From Nocardioides furvisabuli (GTDB lineage: Bacteria; Actinomycetota; Actinomycetes; Propionibacteriales; Nocardioidaceae): a DNA stretch of 64,000 nt. Location of the stretch: NCBI RefSeq assembly GCF_021083185.1, contig NZ_JAIGQB010000001.1:310001-374000 (forward strand), given 5' to 3'. Shown piece by piece: positions 26,022-34,053 of this stretch. The notes under the pieces were generated by a model. It did not search any database. It was not told the DNA's origin and saw nothing but the letters and a program-made list of their open reading frames with translations. A program made the translations under genes and the position numbers. Numbering within the stretch: the stretch's first letter is position 1; every line of letters begins with the position of its first letter.

Positions 26022-27578
26022 ATGCCGCGCAACGACATCTCCGCGTTCGTGGCCGAGGCGGCTGCCGACGTGCCCGACCGACAGGCCCTCGTGGAGAGCG
26101 GTGGGCGCTCGCTGACGTGGGCCGCGCTCGAGGACGAGGTGGCCCGGATCGCCACCGGTCTCGGCGTGCACGGCATCCGTGCCGGCCAGCGGGTGATGAT
26201 CGCCGTGGGGAACCGCATCGAGTTCGTCACCGCCTACCTCGGCGTGCTCCGCGCGCAGGTCGTCGCCGTCCCCGTCAACCCGCGCTCAGCGTCGGGCGAG
26301 CTCGCCCGGATGGTCGCCGACTCCGGCACGCGCCTGGTGATCGCCGATGCGAGCGCCCTCGACGTCGTACGCGCGGGGCTGGCCGAGCTGGCCGCCGCGG
26401 GGGAGGTGCCGGCGCCGACCCTGGTGGTCGTCGGTGCCGAGCCGGGCGAGGGCGAGCTCGCCTTCGCCGAGCTGCGCGCGGACGTCGTACGCCCCGTGCC
26501 CCCGCTGCCCGACCCGGAGAAGCTCGCGGCCCTGCTCTACACCAGCGGGACCTCCGGGCGTCCGCGTGCCGCGATGCTGAGCCACCGCGCGCTGCTCGCC
26601 AACATCGAGCAGGTCGCGGCCGTCGAGCCGCCGATGATGCACGGCGACGACGTGGTGCTCGGCGTGCTGCCGCTCTTCCACGTCTATGGCCTCAACGCCG
26701 TCCTGGGCGGCGTGCTGCGCCACCGCGCGCGGCTGCTGCTGGTGGAGAGGTTCGACCCGCAGGCCGTGCTGGACCTCATCGACGACGAGGCGTGCAGCGT
26801 GGTGCCGATCGCGCCGCCGGCCTTCGCCCACTGGCTCCCCGACGAGCACCTGCGTGAGCGGCTCGGCCCGGTGCGCCTGGTGCTCTCGGGCTCCGCACCG
26901 CTCGAGGCGTCGGTCATCGAGGAGTTCACGGGGATCACCGGCATCCCGGTGCACCAGGGCTACGGGCTGACCGAGGCCTCGCCGGTCGTCACGAGCACGC
27001 TGTGCAGCGCCCACCCGGCGCCCGGCTCCGTGGGCGCCGCGCTGCCCGGCATCGAGCTGCGCCTGGTCGACGAGACGTGGGGCGAGGTCGAGGGAGAGGA
27101 CCCCGGCCAGATCCAGGTGCGCGGCGACAACCTCTTCTCCGGCTACTGGCCCGACGGCGCCGACGGCCCCGACGCCGAGGGCTGGTACGCCACCGGCGAC
27201 GTCGGCCTCCTCGACGCCGAGGGCGACCTCTTCCTCGTCGACCGGGTCAAGGAGCTGATCATCGTCAGCGGCTTCAACGTCTACCCCACCGAGGTCGAGG
27301 ACGTGATCCGCGAGGTCGACGGCGTCGCCGACGCCGCCGTCATCGGTGCTCCCGACCCCGAGACCGGCGAGGCCGTCGTGGCGTACGTCGTCGCGTCGCG
27401 GCCGCTGACCCACCTCGAGGAGGCGGTCCGGGCGCACGCCGTCGTGCGCCTGGCGCGCTTCAAGCAGCCCACCCGCATCGAGGTCGTCGACGCCCTGCCG
27501 CTGACGGTGACGGGCAAGGTGCAGAAGGGCCGCCTGCGCGGCCTCGAGCGCCGCCGCCAGCTGGGCCTGCTCGAGTGA
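26022..27578 (+). CDS. Acyl-CoA synthetase (AMP-dependent synthetase/ligase)
   Basis: This 518-residue ANL-family enzyme activates a carboxylic acid to acyl-AMP and then to a CoA thioester. It has the P-loop YTSGTSGRPRAAMLSH, the A5 region GYGLTEASPVV, A7 WYATGDVG, A8 hinge DRVKELIIVSGFNVYPTEVE and catalytic lysine region LPLTVTGKVQKGRLR. It is probably medium- or long-chain specific; no substrate can be read. Its TGA overlaps the GTG of the glutaredoxin gene. Confidence 0.93.
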   Translation: MPRNDISAFVAEAAADVPDRQALVESGGRSLTWAALEDEVARIATGLGVHGIRAGQRVMIAVGNRIEFVTAYLGVLRAQVVAVPVNPRSASGELARMVADSGTRLVIADASALDVVRAGLAELAAAGEVPAPTLVVVGAEPGEGELAFAELRADVVRPVPPLPDPEKLAALLYTSGTSGRPRAAMLSHRALLANIEQVAAVEPPMMHGDDVVLGVLPLFHVYGLNAVLGGVLRHRARLLLVERFDPQAVLDLIDDEACSVVPIAPPAFAHWLPDEHLRERLGPVRLVLSGSAPLEASVIEEFTGITGIPVHQGYGLTEASPVVTSTLCSAHPAPGSVGAALPGIELRLVDETWGEVEGEDPGQIQVRGDNLFSGYWPDGADGPDAEGWYATGDVGLLDAEGDLFLVDRVKELIIVSGFNVYPTEVEDVIREVDGVADAAVIGAPDPETGEAVVAYVVASRPLTHLEEAVRAHAVVRLARFKQPTRIEVVDALPLTVTGKVQKGRLRGLERRRQLGLLE

Positions 27579-27820
27579 GCGCCGAGCCCCGGGTCACCTT
27601 CTACTCCCGCGTCGGCTGCCACCTCTGCGACGACGCCCGAGCCGTGGTCGCGCGCGTGTGCGCGGACCTGGGGGAGAACTTCGTGGAGGTCGACGTGGAC
27701 AGCGACCCCGACCTCGAGGACCGCTTCGGCGAGGAGGTCCCGGTGACCTTCGTCGACGGGCGCCAGCACGACTTCTGGCGGGTGGACGAGGGTCGGTTGC
27801 GGGCGGCGCTGGGGGCGTGA
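27575..27820 (+). CDS. Glutaredoxin-like family protein
   Basis: The 81-residue thioredoxin-fold protein has an N-terminal CxxC (Cys15-His-Leu-Cys18 in RVGCHLCDDA) and the cis-proline region VPVTFVDG. It belongs to the short glutaredoxin-like group encoded just before hemA in mycobacteria. The GTG overlaps the preceding stop as GTGA, so it is translationally coupled to the acyl-CoA synthetase. Its partner proteins are unknown. Confidence 0.92.
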   Translation: MSAEPRVTFYSRVGCHLCDDARAVVARVCADLGENFVEVDVDSDPDLEDRFGEEVPVTFVDGRQHDFWRVDEGRLRAALGA

Positions 27821-27823
27821 GGC

Positions 27824-27855
27824 CCCGGGCGTCGGCTGAGGAATCGCTGCCCGGG
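27824..27855. terminator. CCCGGGC/GCCCGGG hairpin between convergent genes
   Basis: An exact 7-bp stem (27824-27830 with 27849-27855) lies between the glutaredoxin stop and the nuclease stop on the other strand. Confidence 0.45.
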
Positions 27856-27880
27856 TCACGGGCGGCCCTGATCGCTGGGT

Positions 27881-29047
27881 TCACCACGCCTTGGTGTAGG
27901 TGACTGTGATGGTGTCGCAGCGGCTCGCCTGGAGGAGGAGCGCGTCCTTCTCGGCCTGGTCGACGGTGAGGTCGAAGCGCGCTTTGGTGGCGGTCCACTC
28001 GGCCGCATAGCGGCAGCGCTCCAGCAGCGGCCACCACTCGCCGGGATCCTGGTCGGACTTGGAGCGGTTCGAGCCCGCGGTGACCGCGACCAGCGAACGG
28101 GGGTCGCCCTGGTCGTTGGCGTAGATCTCCTTCTGCGCGGCGGTCCACGCGTAGGCCCCCGAGTCGTGGGCTTCAGCGAGCGGGACGAGGTGGTCGATGT
28201 CGAACCCGCTCGGGTCGGTGGCGGTCACGCCGTCGTAGTAGGAGTACCAGGATCCGCCGCCGGTGCGCGCGGAGTAGATCGGGCACGCCGTGCCGGCGGC
28301 GACGGGGACGACAGCCTCGTCCTTCAGGACCTCCGAGCGGGTGTCGCAGCCATCGGCGTAGAGGCCGGCGTTCCAGTGCTTCCACGTGGCGCGGTCATAG
28401 CCGGCGCGGACCTCGGCGGCGACGGGCAGCGAGCTGATGACAGCAACGAGTGAGTTCGGGGCCGGCAGGGTGGTCGGGGTCACCGTCGGTTCCGCGGTGG
28501 GCTCTGCGGTCGGTTCTGCGGTGGGCTCTGTGGTCGGTTCTGCGGTGGGCTGTGCGGTCGGCTCGGGCGTGGGCACGGTGGTCGGGGTGACCGTGGGCAC
28601 GGTGGTCGGGGTGGTCGTGGGCACGGTGGTCGGGGTGACCGTGGGCTGCGCGGTCGGGGTGCCCGCGGCCCTCACGGTGATGACGATGCGAGCCTTGTCG
28701 CTGCGTCCGCGCTTGTCGGTGAGCTTGTAGGTGGCTGTGTAACGACCGGGTGCGGTGGCCGTTGTGGTCTTGATGACGACGTGCTGCGTGCGGTTCGACC
28801 CGACGACGACGGTGCCAGGTGTGGTTGTGGGGACTGCGATCAGCCCGATCTTCACGCCGCGCCTCGACGGGAGGCGGTCATTGCCGAGGACGTCGATGCG
28901 CACCGTCTCGCCGGCGACGAGCGTGACGGTGTCCTTGCGGGCCTCGGCGGGCCCGCGAGCGTCGGCCGGGCCGGCGAAGCAGAGGCCGACGAAGAGGGCG
29001 GTCAGCAGAGCTGCGGCGGTGGTGACGGTGCGAGGCGAGGTCTCCAT
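27881..29047 (-). CDS. Secreted HNH-family nuclease with repeat linker
   Basis: The 388-residue protein starts with a signal peptide (METSPRTVTTAAALLTALFV then GLCFAGPADARG). Residues about 32-118 form an Ig/cadherin-like beta domain (TVTLVAGETVRIDVLGNDRL). A Thr/Pro/Glu linker of 24-bp and 12-bp DNA repeats follows, then an HNH domain of the secreted DUF1524 kind with FDIDHLVPLAEAHDSGA and NRSKSDQDPGEWWP. I chose ATG 29047 because it begins the signal peptide; no good ribosome site is seen. Likely roles are scavenging extracellular DNA or attacking competitors. No immunity gene is evident. Confidence 0.85.
   Translation of the reverse strand: METSPRTVTTAAALLTALFVGLCFAGPADARGPAEARKDTVTLVAGETVRIDVLGNDRLPSRRGVKIGLIAVPTTTPGTVVVGSNRTQHVVIKTTTATAPGRYTATYKLTDKRGRSDKARIVITVRAAGTPTAQPTVTPTTVPTTTPTTVPTVTPTTVPTPEPTAQPTAEPTTEPTAEPTAEPTAEPTVTPTTLPAPNSLVAVISSLPVAAEVRAGYDRATWKHWNAGLYADGCDTRSEVLKDEAVVPVAAGTACPIYSARTGGGSWYSYYDGVTATDPSGFDIDHLVPLAEAHDSGAYAWTAAQKEIYANDQGDPRSLVAVTAGSNRSKSDQDPGEWWPLLERCRYAAEWTATKARFDLTVDQAEKDALLLQASRCDTITVTYTKAW
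28488..28640. repeat. Tandem repeats encoding the nuclease Thr/Pro/Glu linker
   Basis: Seven 12-bp units from 28488 to 28571 encode PTAEPT-type repeats. Three 24-bp units (28569-28592, 28593-28616, 28617-28640) encode TPTTVPT-type repeats; the third is identical to the first and the second differs at 2 to 3 bases. Such blocks commonly vary in number between strains. Confidence 0.8.
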
Positions 29048-29440
29048 GTCCTGCACAGTGTGCGGGCTGGGCGAGCTCCTGCACCGGTGAATCCGCAGAC
29101 TCGTAGCGTAGGCGGGACTCGACGCGGTCACGCCCGCCGCTGGTGTGCGAGCAGACCTCAACGGACGCGTCATCACACACATGCGAGTTGTTGCGCGCCC
29201 GGACGGCCACGCGGGTCGTGCACCTCGTGTGCCGCAAGTGGCTCACGGCAGTCCCGCCCGCCCCGGTGCGCGGGAGGTCTGCCCGGGAGAGTGGCGAAAG
29301 AGATCGAGGACTTGCAGAGGTCACACGGCTGACGCCCGTGTCTAGGCAGGCGGCTGCCGTCACCGGTGGCGGCCGATCCGGTGGCGTCCGCACATGCCCC
29401 TGGGCCCGCCGACGCATGGTCGGCGGGGTGTGGGGCAGGG
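29048..29440. other. 393-bp region without a gene
   Basis: I see no convincing coding frame. The segment separates the two HNH nuclease genes, both on the minus strand. It holds the likely promoter of the secreted nuclease in its left part (TACGCT on the minus strand near 29110), an ACACGG/CCGTGT stem near 29324-29342 and the hairpin at 29405-29427. Composition is slightly more A+T-rich around 29160-29200. Confidence 0.5.
29405..29427. terminator. CCCGCCGAC hairpin after the DUF222 nuclease gene
   Basis: A perfect 9-bp stem (29405-29413 with 29419-29427) and a GCATG loop lie 14 nt beyond the minus-strand stop at 29441. No T-run follows. Confidence 0.55.
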
Positions 29441-30862
29441 TCACCTTCGCGGTGACGGGATCCGGGGCGGGTCTGGACCTGCTTCGGGTGGGTCGAGTGC
29501 GGTGGTGCCGTCGCGGTCTCGGCGGTAGCGGTGGCCGTGCGGGCTGGCCCACTCGAAGATCCCGGGCGCGGTCATCCGGTAGCGCCAGGCGGTGTGGGTC
29601 TTCAGCCGGTGATGGAAGCGACACAGGGCCGCGAGGTTGTCGGTGTGCGTCGGCCCGGGTTGGGGTCGGCCTTCTGCGTCGGCGTCGTGGTCGTGCTCGG
29701 TGACGTGGTCGATGTCGCATCCCCTGGCTGGGCGGGCGCACCACGGGAAGACACACACGCGATCGCGGAGAGCCACGTGCTCGCGGATCCGGTCCGGGAT
29801 CGCGTAGCCCGGCGCGGCCTTCGGCTGGTTGAGGTCGATGACCGGCTTGACGGTGACCTTGGTGTGGGAGTCGCCGCACCAGGAGCGGAGTTGTTCGAGC
29901 AGGAGGAGGCGCTGGCCCTCCTCGAGGCGCCCGGTCGGTCCGAAGATCGTGGTGTCGCCGGACAGGGTGGCGTCGACGTGGGCGTGGAGCACGACCTCCC
30001 GCGCGACCGGCAGGTCCTGCCCTTCGTCCGAGCTGTTGGTGTGTCCGTGCTGGAAGAGGTCGAGCGCGGTCTGCGTCCGGGCTAGGTCGCCCAGCGCTTT
30101 GGCCCGACGTGCGTCCAGGGACTCCTGCGAGCCGAGGGCCTTGAGGGTGGCGGCTCGGTGGGCGAGGGCCTGGTGGAGGTCGAGGCCGTCGGCGAGGTCG
30201 ACCTCCGCCTCGAGTCGGACGGTGCCGGCGAAGTGGACGTCCTGGTCGTGGATCGTGACGTGGCGCGGGTCGAGATGGAGGTAGCCGTCCACGGGGTCAG
30301 CTGCCGGGTCGGCGGTCGCGAGGTCGTAGCGCTTGATCGTCTCCGCGACCAACCGGTCGAGCTGGGCGGGCCCAATCTTCGCGGCGACGGCGGCGACCTG
30401 CGCGTCGACGAACGCGGCTGCTTCCCGGGTGAGGGCCGGGGTGGAGTGGATCGTGACCTCCGCAACCGCGCGGGCGCGCCAGACCGGCACCCGGCCGGCA
30501 TGCACCTGGCTCCAGAGCCGCGGCAGTCGGTGGCGCAGCTCGAGGGCGTGGCCGATGAGCTTCTTCGCCGACACGCTGGTGATGCCCAAGACAGCGCCGA
30601 GCTCGGTGACGCAGAACTCCGCCACCAGCGGCGTGCCGGGGCCGGCGATCGGCTCCTCGTGCTCACACCCCGCGACCGCGAACGAGGCTGCAGTGTGGAT
30701 GGACTCGGGAGGGTGGAGGTCGGCCCAGCGGGCGGCGAGGTCGAGCTGCCGTGCGGCTTCGGTGTTCTCGATGGAGCGGGAGGCCTTGATCGAGGCGAGC
30801 AGGGCTGCGGGGCCGAGGGCGTCTGCCCCGGCCTCTGCTCCTGCTTCCAGTTCCTCGATCAT
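29441..30862 (-). CDS. DUF222 / 13E12-family HNH endonuclease-domain protein
   Basis: The 473-residue protein has the DUF222 helical region in its first 300 residues and a C-terminal HNH domain (CVFPWCARP, GCDIDHVTEH, then NLAALCRFHHRLKTHTAW) with a Cys4-type zinc frame. Proteins of this kind occur in many copies in actinobacteria, sometimes inside repetitive 13E12 elements, and their function is not established. I chose ATG 30862, 7 nt behind TAGAGT; longer upstream starts would translate a palindromic repeat. It is unrelated in fold to the secreted nuclease next door. Confidence 0.88.
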   Translation of the reverse strand: MIEELEAGAEAGADALGPAALLASIKASRSIENTEAARQLDLAARWADLHPPESIHTAASFAVAGCEHEEPIAGPGTPLVAEFCVTELGAVLGITSVSAKKLIGHALELRHRLPRLWSQVHAGRVPVWRARAVAEVTIHSTPALTREAAAFVDAQVAAVAAKIGPAQLDRLVAETIKRYDLATADPAADPVDGYLHLDPRHVTIHDQDVHFAGTVRLEAEVDLADGLDLHQALAHRAATLKALGSQESLDARRAKALGDLARTQTALDLFQHGHTNSSDEGQDLPVAREVVLHAHVDATLSGDTTIFGPTGRLEEGQRLLLLEQLRSWCGDSHTKVTVKPVIDLNQPKAAPGYAIPDRIREHVALRDRVCVFPWCARPARGCDIDHVTEHDHDADAEGRPQPGPTHTDNLAALCRFHHRLKTHTAWRYRMTAPGIFEWASPHGHRYRRDRDGTTALDPPEAGPDPPRIPSPRR

Positions 30863-30869
30863 GCGTTCG

Positions 30870-30875
30870 ACTCTA
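30870..30875 (-). promoter_or_regulatory. Leaderless -10 of the DUF222 gene (TAGAGT)
   Basis: Read on the minus strand TAGAGT ends 7 nt before ATG 30862. Confidence 0.45.
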
Positions 30876-30900
30876 GAGAAGGGGTCCGACAGCGGGGCAG

Positions 30901-30939
30901 GGCCTCGACACGCCTCGCTCGACTGCTCGACCACCGAGG
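30901..30939. repeat. REP-like intergenic element
   Basis: The block contains CTCGACACGCCTCGCTCGAC followed by TGCTCGACCACCGAGG. Its GTCGAG/CTCGAC half-sites and terminal CCTCG/CGAGG pair are typical of repeats scattered in Nocardioides-type genomes. Only one full copy is in the window. Confidence 0.45.
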
Positions 30940-31075
30940 ATGGAGGGTCCGCTCGGCTGCTGGACCACGGACGGGGAAGCGCCCGCGATATGCCCTGCGG
31001 CACCCCGCGCGCAAGTCGAGGGGACCCCGTGTGGGGTGGGTCTTCTCACATGTGCTAGCCACCCCTGTTCTCGTT

Positions 31076-31104
31076 TTGTTCTCCCGTTCACAAACTCCTA
31101 CAGT
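31076..31104 (+). promoter_or_regulatory. rex promoter with overlapping Rex operator
   Basis: TTGTTCTCCCGTTCACAA (31076-31093) matches 11 of the 14 fixed positions of the actinobacterial Rex operator TTGTGAA-N4-TTCACAA. The -35 (TTGTTC, 31076-31081) and -10 (TACAGT, 31099-31104) are 17 bp apart, so bound Rex would cover the promoter. Autoregulation of rex-hemACD by Rex is known in Streptomyces. Confidence 0.65.
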
Positions 31105-31148
31105 GGCTGAGTCCGAGCGAGGTTCGCGAGGACTGGAAAGAAGCAGCT

Positions 31149-31823
31149 GTGACCGCACGGACCCCCGACTCCGCCCGGGACATCCCCGAGGCAACCGTCG
31201 CCAGGCTTCCCGTGTACCTGCGTGCCCTGATCAGCCTCGCCGAGGAGGGCATCACCACCTGCTCCAGCGAGGAGCTGGCGGCCTTCGCAGGCGTCAACAG
31301 CGCCAAGCTCCGCAAGGACCTGTCCTACCTCGGCAGCTACGGCACCCGCGGTGTCGGCTACGACGTGGAGTACCTCCGCTACCAGATCGCCCGCGAGATC
31401 GGCGTGACCCAGGACTGGCCCGTGGTCATCGTGGGCATCGGGAACCTCGGCCACGCGCTCGCCAACTACTCCGGCTTCCGCAGCCGCGGCTTCCGCGTCG
31501 TGGCGCTGCTGGACGCCGATCCGGACCGCCACGAGGAGGTCGTCGCCGGCCTCGAGGTGCGCTCGTTCGAGGACCTCGAGTCCATCGTCGCCGAGCACGA
31601 CGTCTCCATCGGCGTGATCGCCACCCCGGCCGTCGCCGCCCAGTCCGTCGCGGACCGGATGGTCGCCACCGGGATCACCAGCATCCTCAACTTCGCGCCG
31701 ACGGTCCTGTCGGTGCCCGACGGCGTCGGCGTACGCAAGGTCGACCTGTCGATCGAGCTGCAGATCCTCGCCTACCACGAGCAGCGCAAGTCGGTCGCGC
31801 CCGGAGCAGGGGCGGTGTCATGA
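31149..31823 (+). CDS. rex: Redox-sensing transcriptional repressor Rex
   Basis: Rex senses the NADH/NAD+ ratio and represses respiratory genes, releasing DNA when NADH is high. The 224-residue protein has an N-terminal winged helix (YLRALISLAEEGITTCSSEE to NSAKLRKDLSYLGSYG) and a Rossmann domain with VVIVGIGNLGHALANY. The GTG start at 31149 lies about 38 nt after the inferred transcript start. It heads rex-hemA-hemC-hemD-hemB, each gene overlapping the next by ATGA or GTGA. Rex operator-like sites lie at its own promoter and before nuoA in this window. Confidence 0.97.
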   Translation: MTARTPDSARDIPEATVARLPVYLRALISLAEEGITTCSSEELAAFAGVNSAKLRKDLSYLGSYGTRGVGYDVEYLRYQIAREIGVTQDWPVVIVGIGNLGHALANYSGFRSRGFRVVALLDADPDRHEEVVAGLEVRSFEDLESIVAEHDVSIGVIATPAVAAQSVADRMVATGITSILNFAPTVLSVPDGVGVRKVDLSIELQILAYHEQRKSVAPGAGAVS

Positions 31824-33106
31824 GCGTCCTGGTCGTGGGGATCTCCCACAAGTCCGCGCCGGTCGAGCTGCTCGAGCGCCTCGCGCTCGACGCCGACGGC
31901 ACCGTCAAGCTGATCGCCGACGTCATCGCCGGCGAGCACGTCACCGAGGCCACGGCCATCGTCACGTGCAACCGCCTCGAGGTCTACGCCGAGGTCGACC
32001 GCTTCCACGGCAGCGTCGAGGACCTCTCCGGCCTCCTGGTGGAGCGCGCCGCGCAGTCCACGGAGGCCCTGCTGCCGCACCTCTACGTCCACTACGACGA
32101 GGGCGCGGTGTCCCACCTCTTCCAGGTCGCGGCCGGCCTCGACTCGATGGTCGTCGGCGAGGGCCAGATCCTCGGCCAGACCCGCGAGGCGCTGCGCGTC
32201 GGCCAGGAGCACGGCACCGTCGGCCCGGCCCTCAACACGCTGTTCCAGCAGGCCCTGCGCGTGGGCAAGCGGGCGCACGCCGAGACCGACATCGACCGCG
32301 CCGCCCCCTCGCTCGTCACCACTGCGCTCGAGCGCAGCACCGTGTCGGTCGCCGGGGCGCGAGCCGTGGTGCTCGGCGCCGGTGCGATGGCATCGCTCGC
32401 CGTCGCGCACCTGTCCCGCGGCGGGGCCACCAGCATCTCGGTGCTCAACCGCACCGCCGCCAACGCCGAGCGGCTCGCCGCGGAGTACGACGCCACCTCG
32501 GTGCCGCTGTCCGCGCTGGGCGACGAGCTCGCTGCCGCCGACATCGTCATCTCCTGCACCGGCTCGCCCGAGCCGCTGGTCCGCCTCGCCGACGTGGTGA
32601 CCGCGCGCGGCGGCAGCGACCGCCCGCTCACCGTCATCGACCTCGCCCTGCCCCACGACGTCGACCCGTCGGTCGCCGACCTGCCCGGCGTCGAGCTGAT
32701 CAGCCTCGCGGGCCTCGCCGACGAGCTGCGCGGCCTCGAGGCCACCGCCGGGGTCGAGGACGTCCGCACGATCGTCGGGCAGGAGATCTCCGCCTTCCTC
32801 GCCGTACGCCGTCAGGCGAGCGTGACGCCCACGGTCGTCGCGCTGCGCTCGATGGCCACCTCCGTCGTCGACGCGGAGATGGAGCGGCTCGCCTCCCGGC
32901 TGCCCGGCCTCGACGAGGCCACCCGTGCCGAGGTGCTGCAGACCGTGCGCCGCGTGGCCGACAAGCTGCTCCACGAGCCCACCGTGCGGGTCAAGGAGCT
33001 GGCCGACGCCGAGCCGGCGGTCTCCTACACCGCCGCGCTGGCCGAGCTGTTCCGCCTCGACCCCGAGGCCGTCGACCGCATGACGCGAGCGGAGGGCACG
33101 CCATGA
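31820..33106 (+). CDS. hemA: Glutamyl-tRNA reductase
   Basis: HemA reduces glutamyl-tRNA to glutamate-1-semialdehyde, the first committed step of C5 heme synthesis. The 428 residues include the catalytic Cys50 in IVTCNRLEVY, His99-region substrate block VSHLFQVAAGLDSMVVGE, an NADPH Rossmann motif VVLGAGAMASLAV, and the C-terminal dimerisation helix. ATG 31820 overlaps the rex stop. HemL, the next enzyme, is encoded 5 kb downstream. Confidence 0.98.
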   Translation: MSVLVVGISHKSAPVELLERLALDADGTVKLIADVIAGEHVTEATAIVTCNRLEVYAEVDRFHGSVEDLSGLLVERAAQSTEALLPHLYVHYDEGAVSHLFQVAAGLDSMVVGEGQILGQTREALRVGQEHGTVGPALNTLFQQALRVGKRAHAETDIDRAAPSLVTTALERSTVSVAGARAVVLGAGAMASLAVAHLSRGGATSISVLNRTAANAERLAAEYDATSVPLSALGDELAAADIVISCTGSPEPLVRLADVVTARGGSDRPLTVIDLALPHDVDPSVADLPGVELISLAGLADELRGLEATAGVEDVRTIVGQEISAFLAVRRQASVTPTVVALRSMATSVVDAEMERLASRLPGLDEATRAEVLQTVRRVADKLLHEPTVRVKELADAEPAVSYTAALAELFRLDPEAVDRMTRAEGTP

Positions 33107-34053
33107 CCACCCTTCCCGCCATCCGTCTCGGCACCCGTGCGTCCGCGTTGGCCACCACCCAGTCCGGCCACGTCGCCGAGCTCATCCGTGAGCGCCTCGG
33201 CCGCGAGGTCGTGCTGGTCGAGGTCGCCACCGAGGGCGACCGGAGCTCGGCACCGCTGGCCTCGATGGGCGGCACCGGCGTCTTCGTCAGCGCACTGCGC
33301 GACGCCCTGCTCGACGGCCGCGTCGACGTCGCCGTGCACTCCCTCAAGGACCTGCCGACGGCCCCCGCCGACGGCATCGCACTGGCGGCCGTGCCGCCCC
33401 GCGAGGACCCGCGCGACGTCGTCGTCGCGCGTGATGGCCTGACGCTGGGCGAGCTGCCGGTCGGCAGCCGCCTCGGCACCGGCTCCCCGCGCCGCGTCAG
33501 CCAGCTCGCGGCGCTCGGCCTCGGCCTGGAGCTCGAGGGCATCCGCGGCAACGTCGACACCCGGATCCGCAAGGTCCGCGAGGGCCAGGTCGACGCCGTC
33601 GTCCTCGCCCGCGCCGGGCTCGCGCGGCTGGGTCGCCTCGAGGAGGTCACCGAGGTCCTCGACCCGCTCCAGATGCTCCCCGCGCCCGGTCAGGGCGCCC
33701 TCGCCGTGGAGTGCCGCTCCGACGACGCCGACCTGGTCGCCGGGCTCGCGCTGCTCGACGACGCCCCCACCCGCGCGGCGGTCACCGCCGAGCGCGCCGT
33801 GCTGTCCACCCTCGAGGCGGGCTGCTCCGCCCCGCTGGGTGCGCTCGCGGAGGTCGTGGAGGGTGAGGACGGCGAGGAGCTGTGGCTGCGTGCCGTGGCC
33901 CTGTCGGAGGACGGCGGACTCTCGGTGCGGATGAGCGCGACCGGCCCGGTCGACGAGGCCGCCCGGCTAGGAACACGCCTCGCGAGCGACATGCTCGACG
34001 AGGGAGCAGCAGACCTGATGGAAGCACCACCAGTGAGGAACCAGCACGCATGA
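33103..34053 (+). CDS. hemC: Hydroxymethylbilane synthase (porphobilinogen deaminase)
   Basis: HemC joins four porphobilinogen units on a dipyrromethane cofactor. The 316 residues show RLGTRASALATTQSGHV, the active-site aspartate region VDVAVHSLKDLPT, arginine-rich SRLGTGSPRRVSQL and RGNVDTRIRKV, and the cofactor-attachment Cys241 in LEAGCSAPLG. It overlaps hemA and hemD by 4 nt each. Confidence 0.98.
   Translation: MTTLPAIRLGTRASALATTQSGHVAELIRERLGREVVLVEVATEGDRSSAPLASMGGTGVFVSALRDALLDGRVDVAVHSLKDLPTAPADGIALAAVPPREDPRDVVVARDGLTLGELPVGSRLGTGSPRRVSQLAALGLGLELEGIRGNVDTRIRKVREGQVDAVVLARAGLARLGRLEEVTEVLDPLQMLPAPGQGALAVECRSDDADLVAGLALLDDAPTRAAVTAERAVLSTLEAGCSAPLGALAEVVEGEDGEELWLRAVALSEDGGLSVRMSATGPVDEAARLGTRLASDMLDEGAADLMEAPPVRNQHA

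Noticed and set aside
28488..28640. CRISPR-like regular repeats
   Set aside because: The 12-bp and 24-bp units are contiguous without spacers, in frame and encode a Thr/Pro/Glu linker.
29183..29440. Short coding frames between the two HNH nuclease genes
   Set aside because: All candidate frames lack ribosome sites, have Arg/Gly/Pro-rich composition and overlap hairpins.
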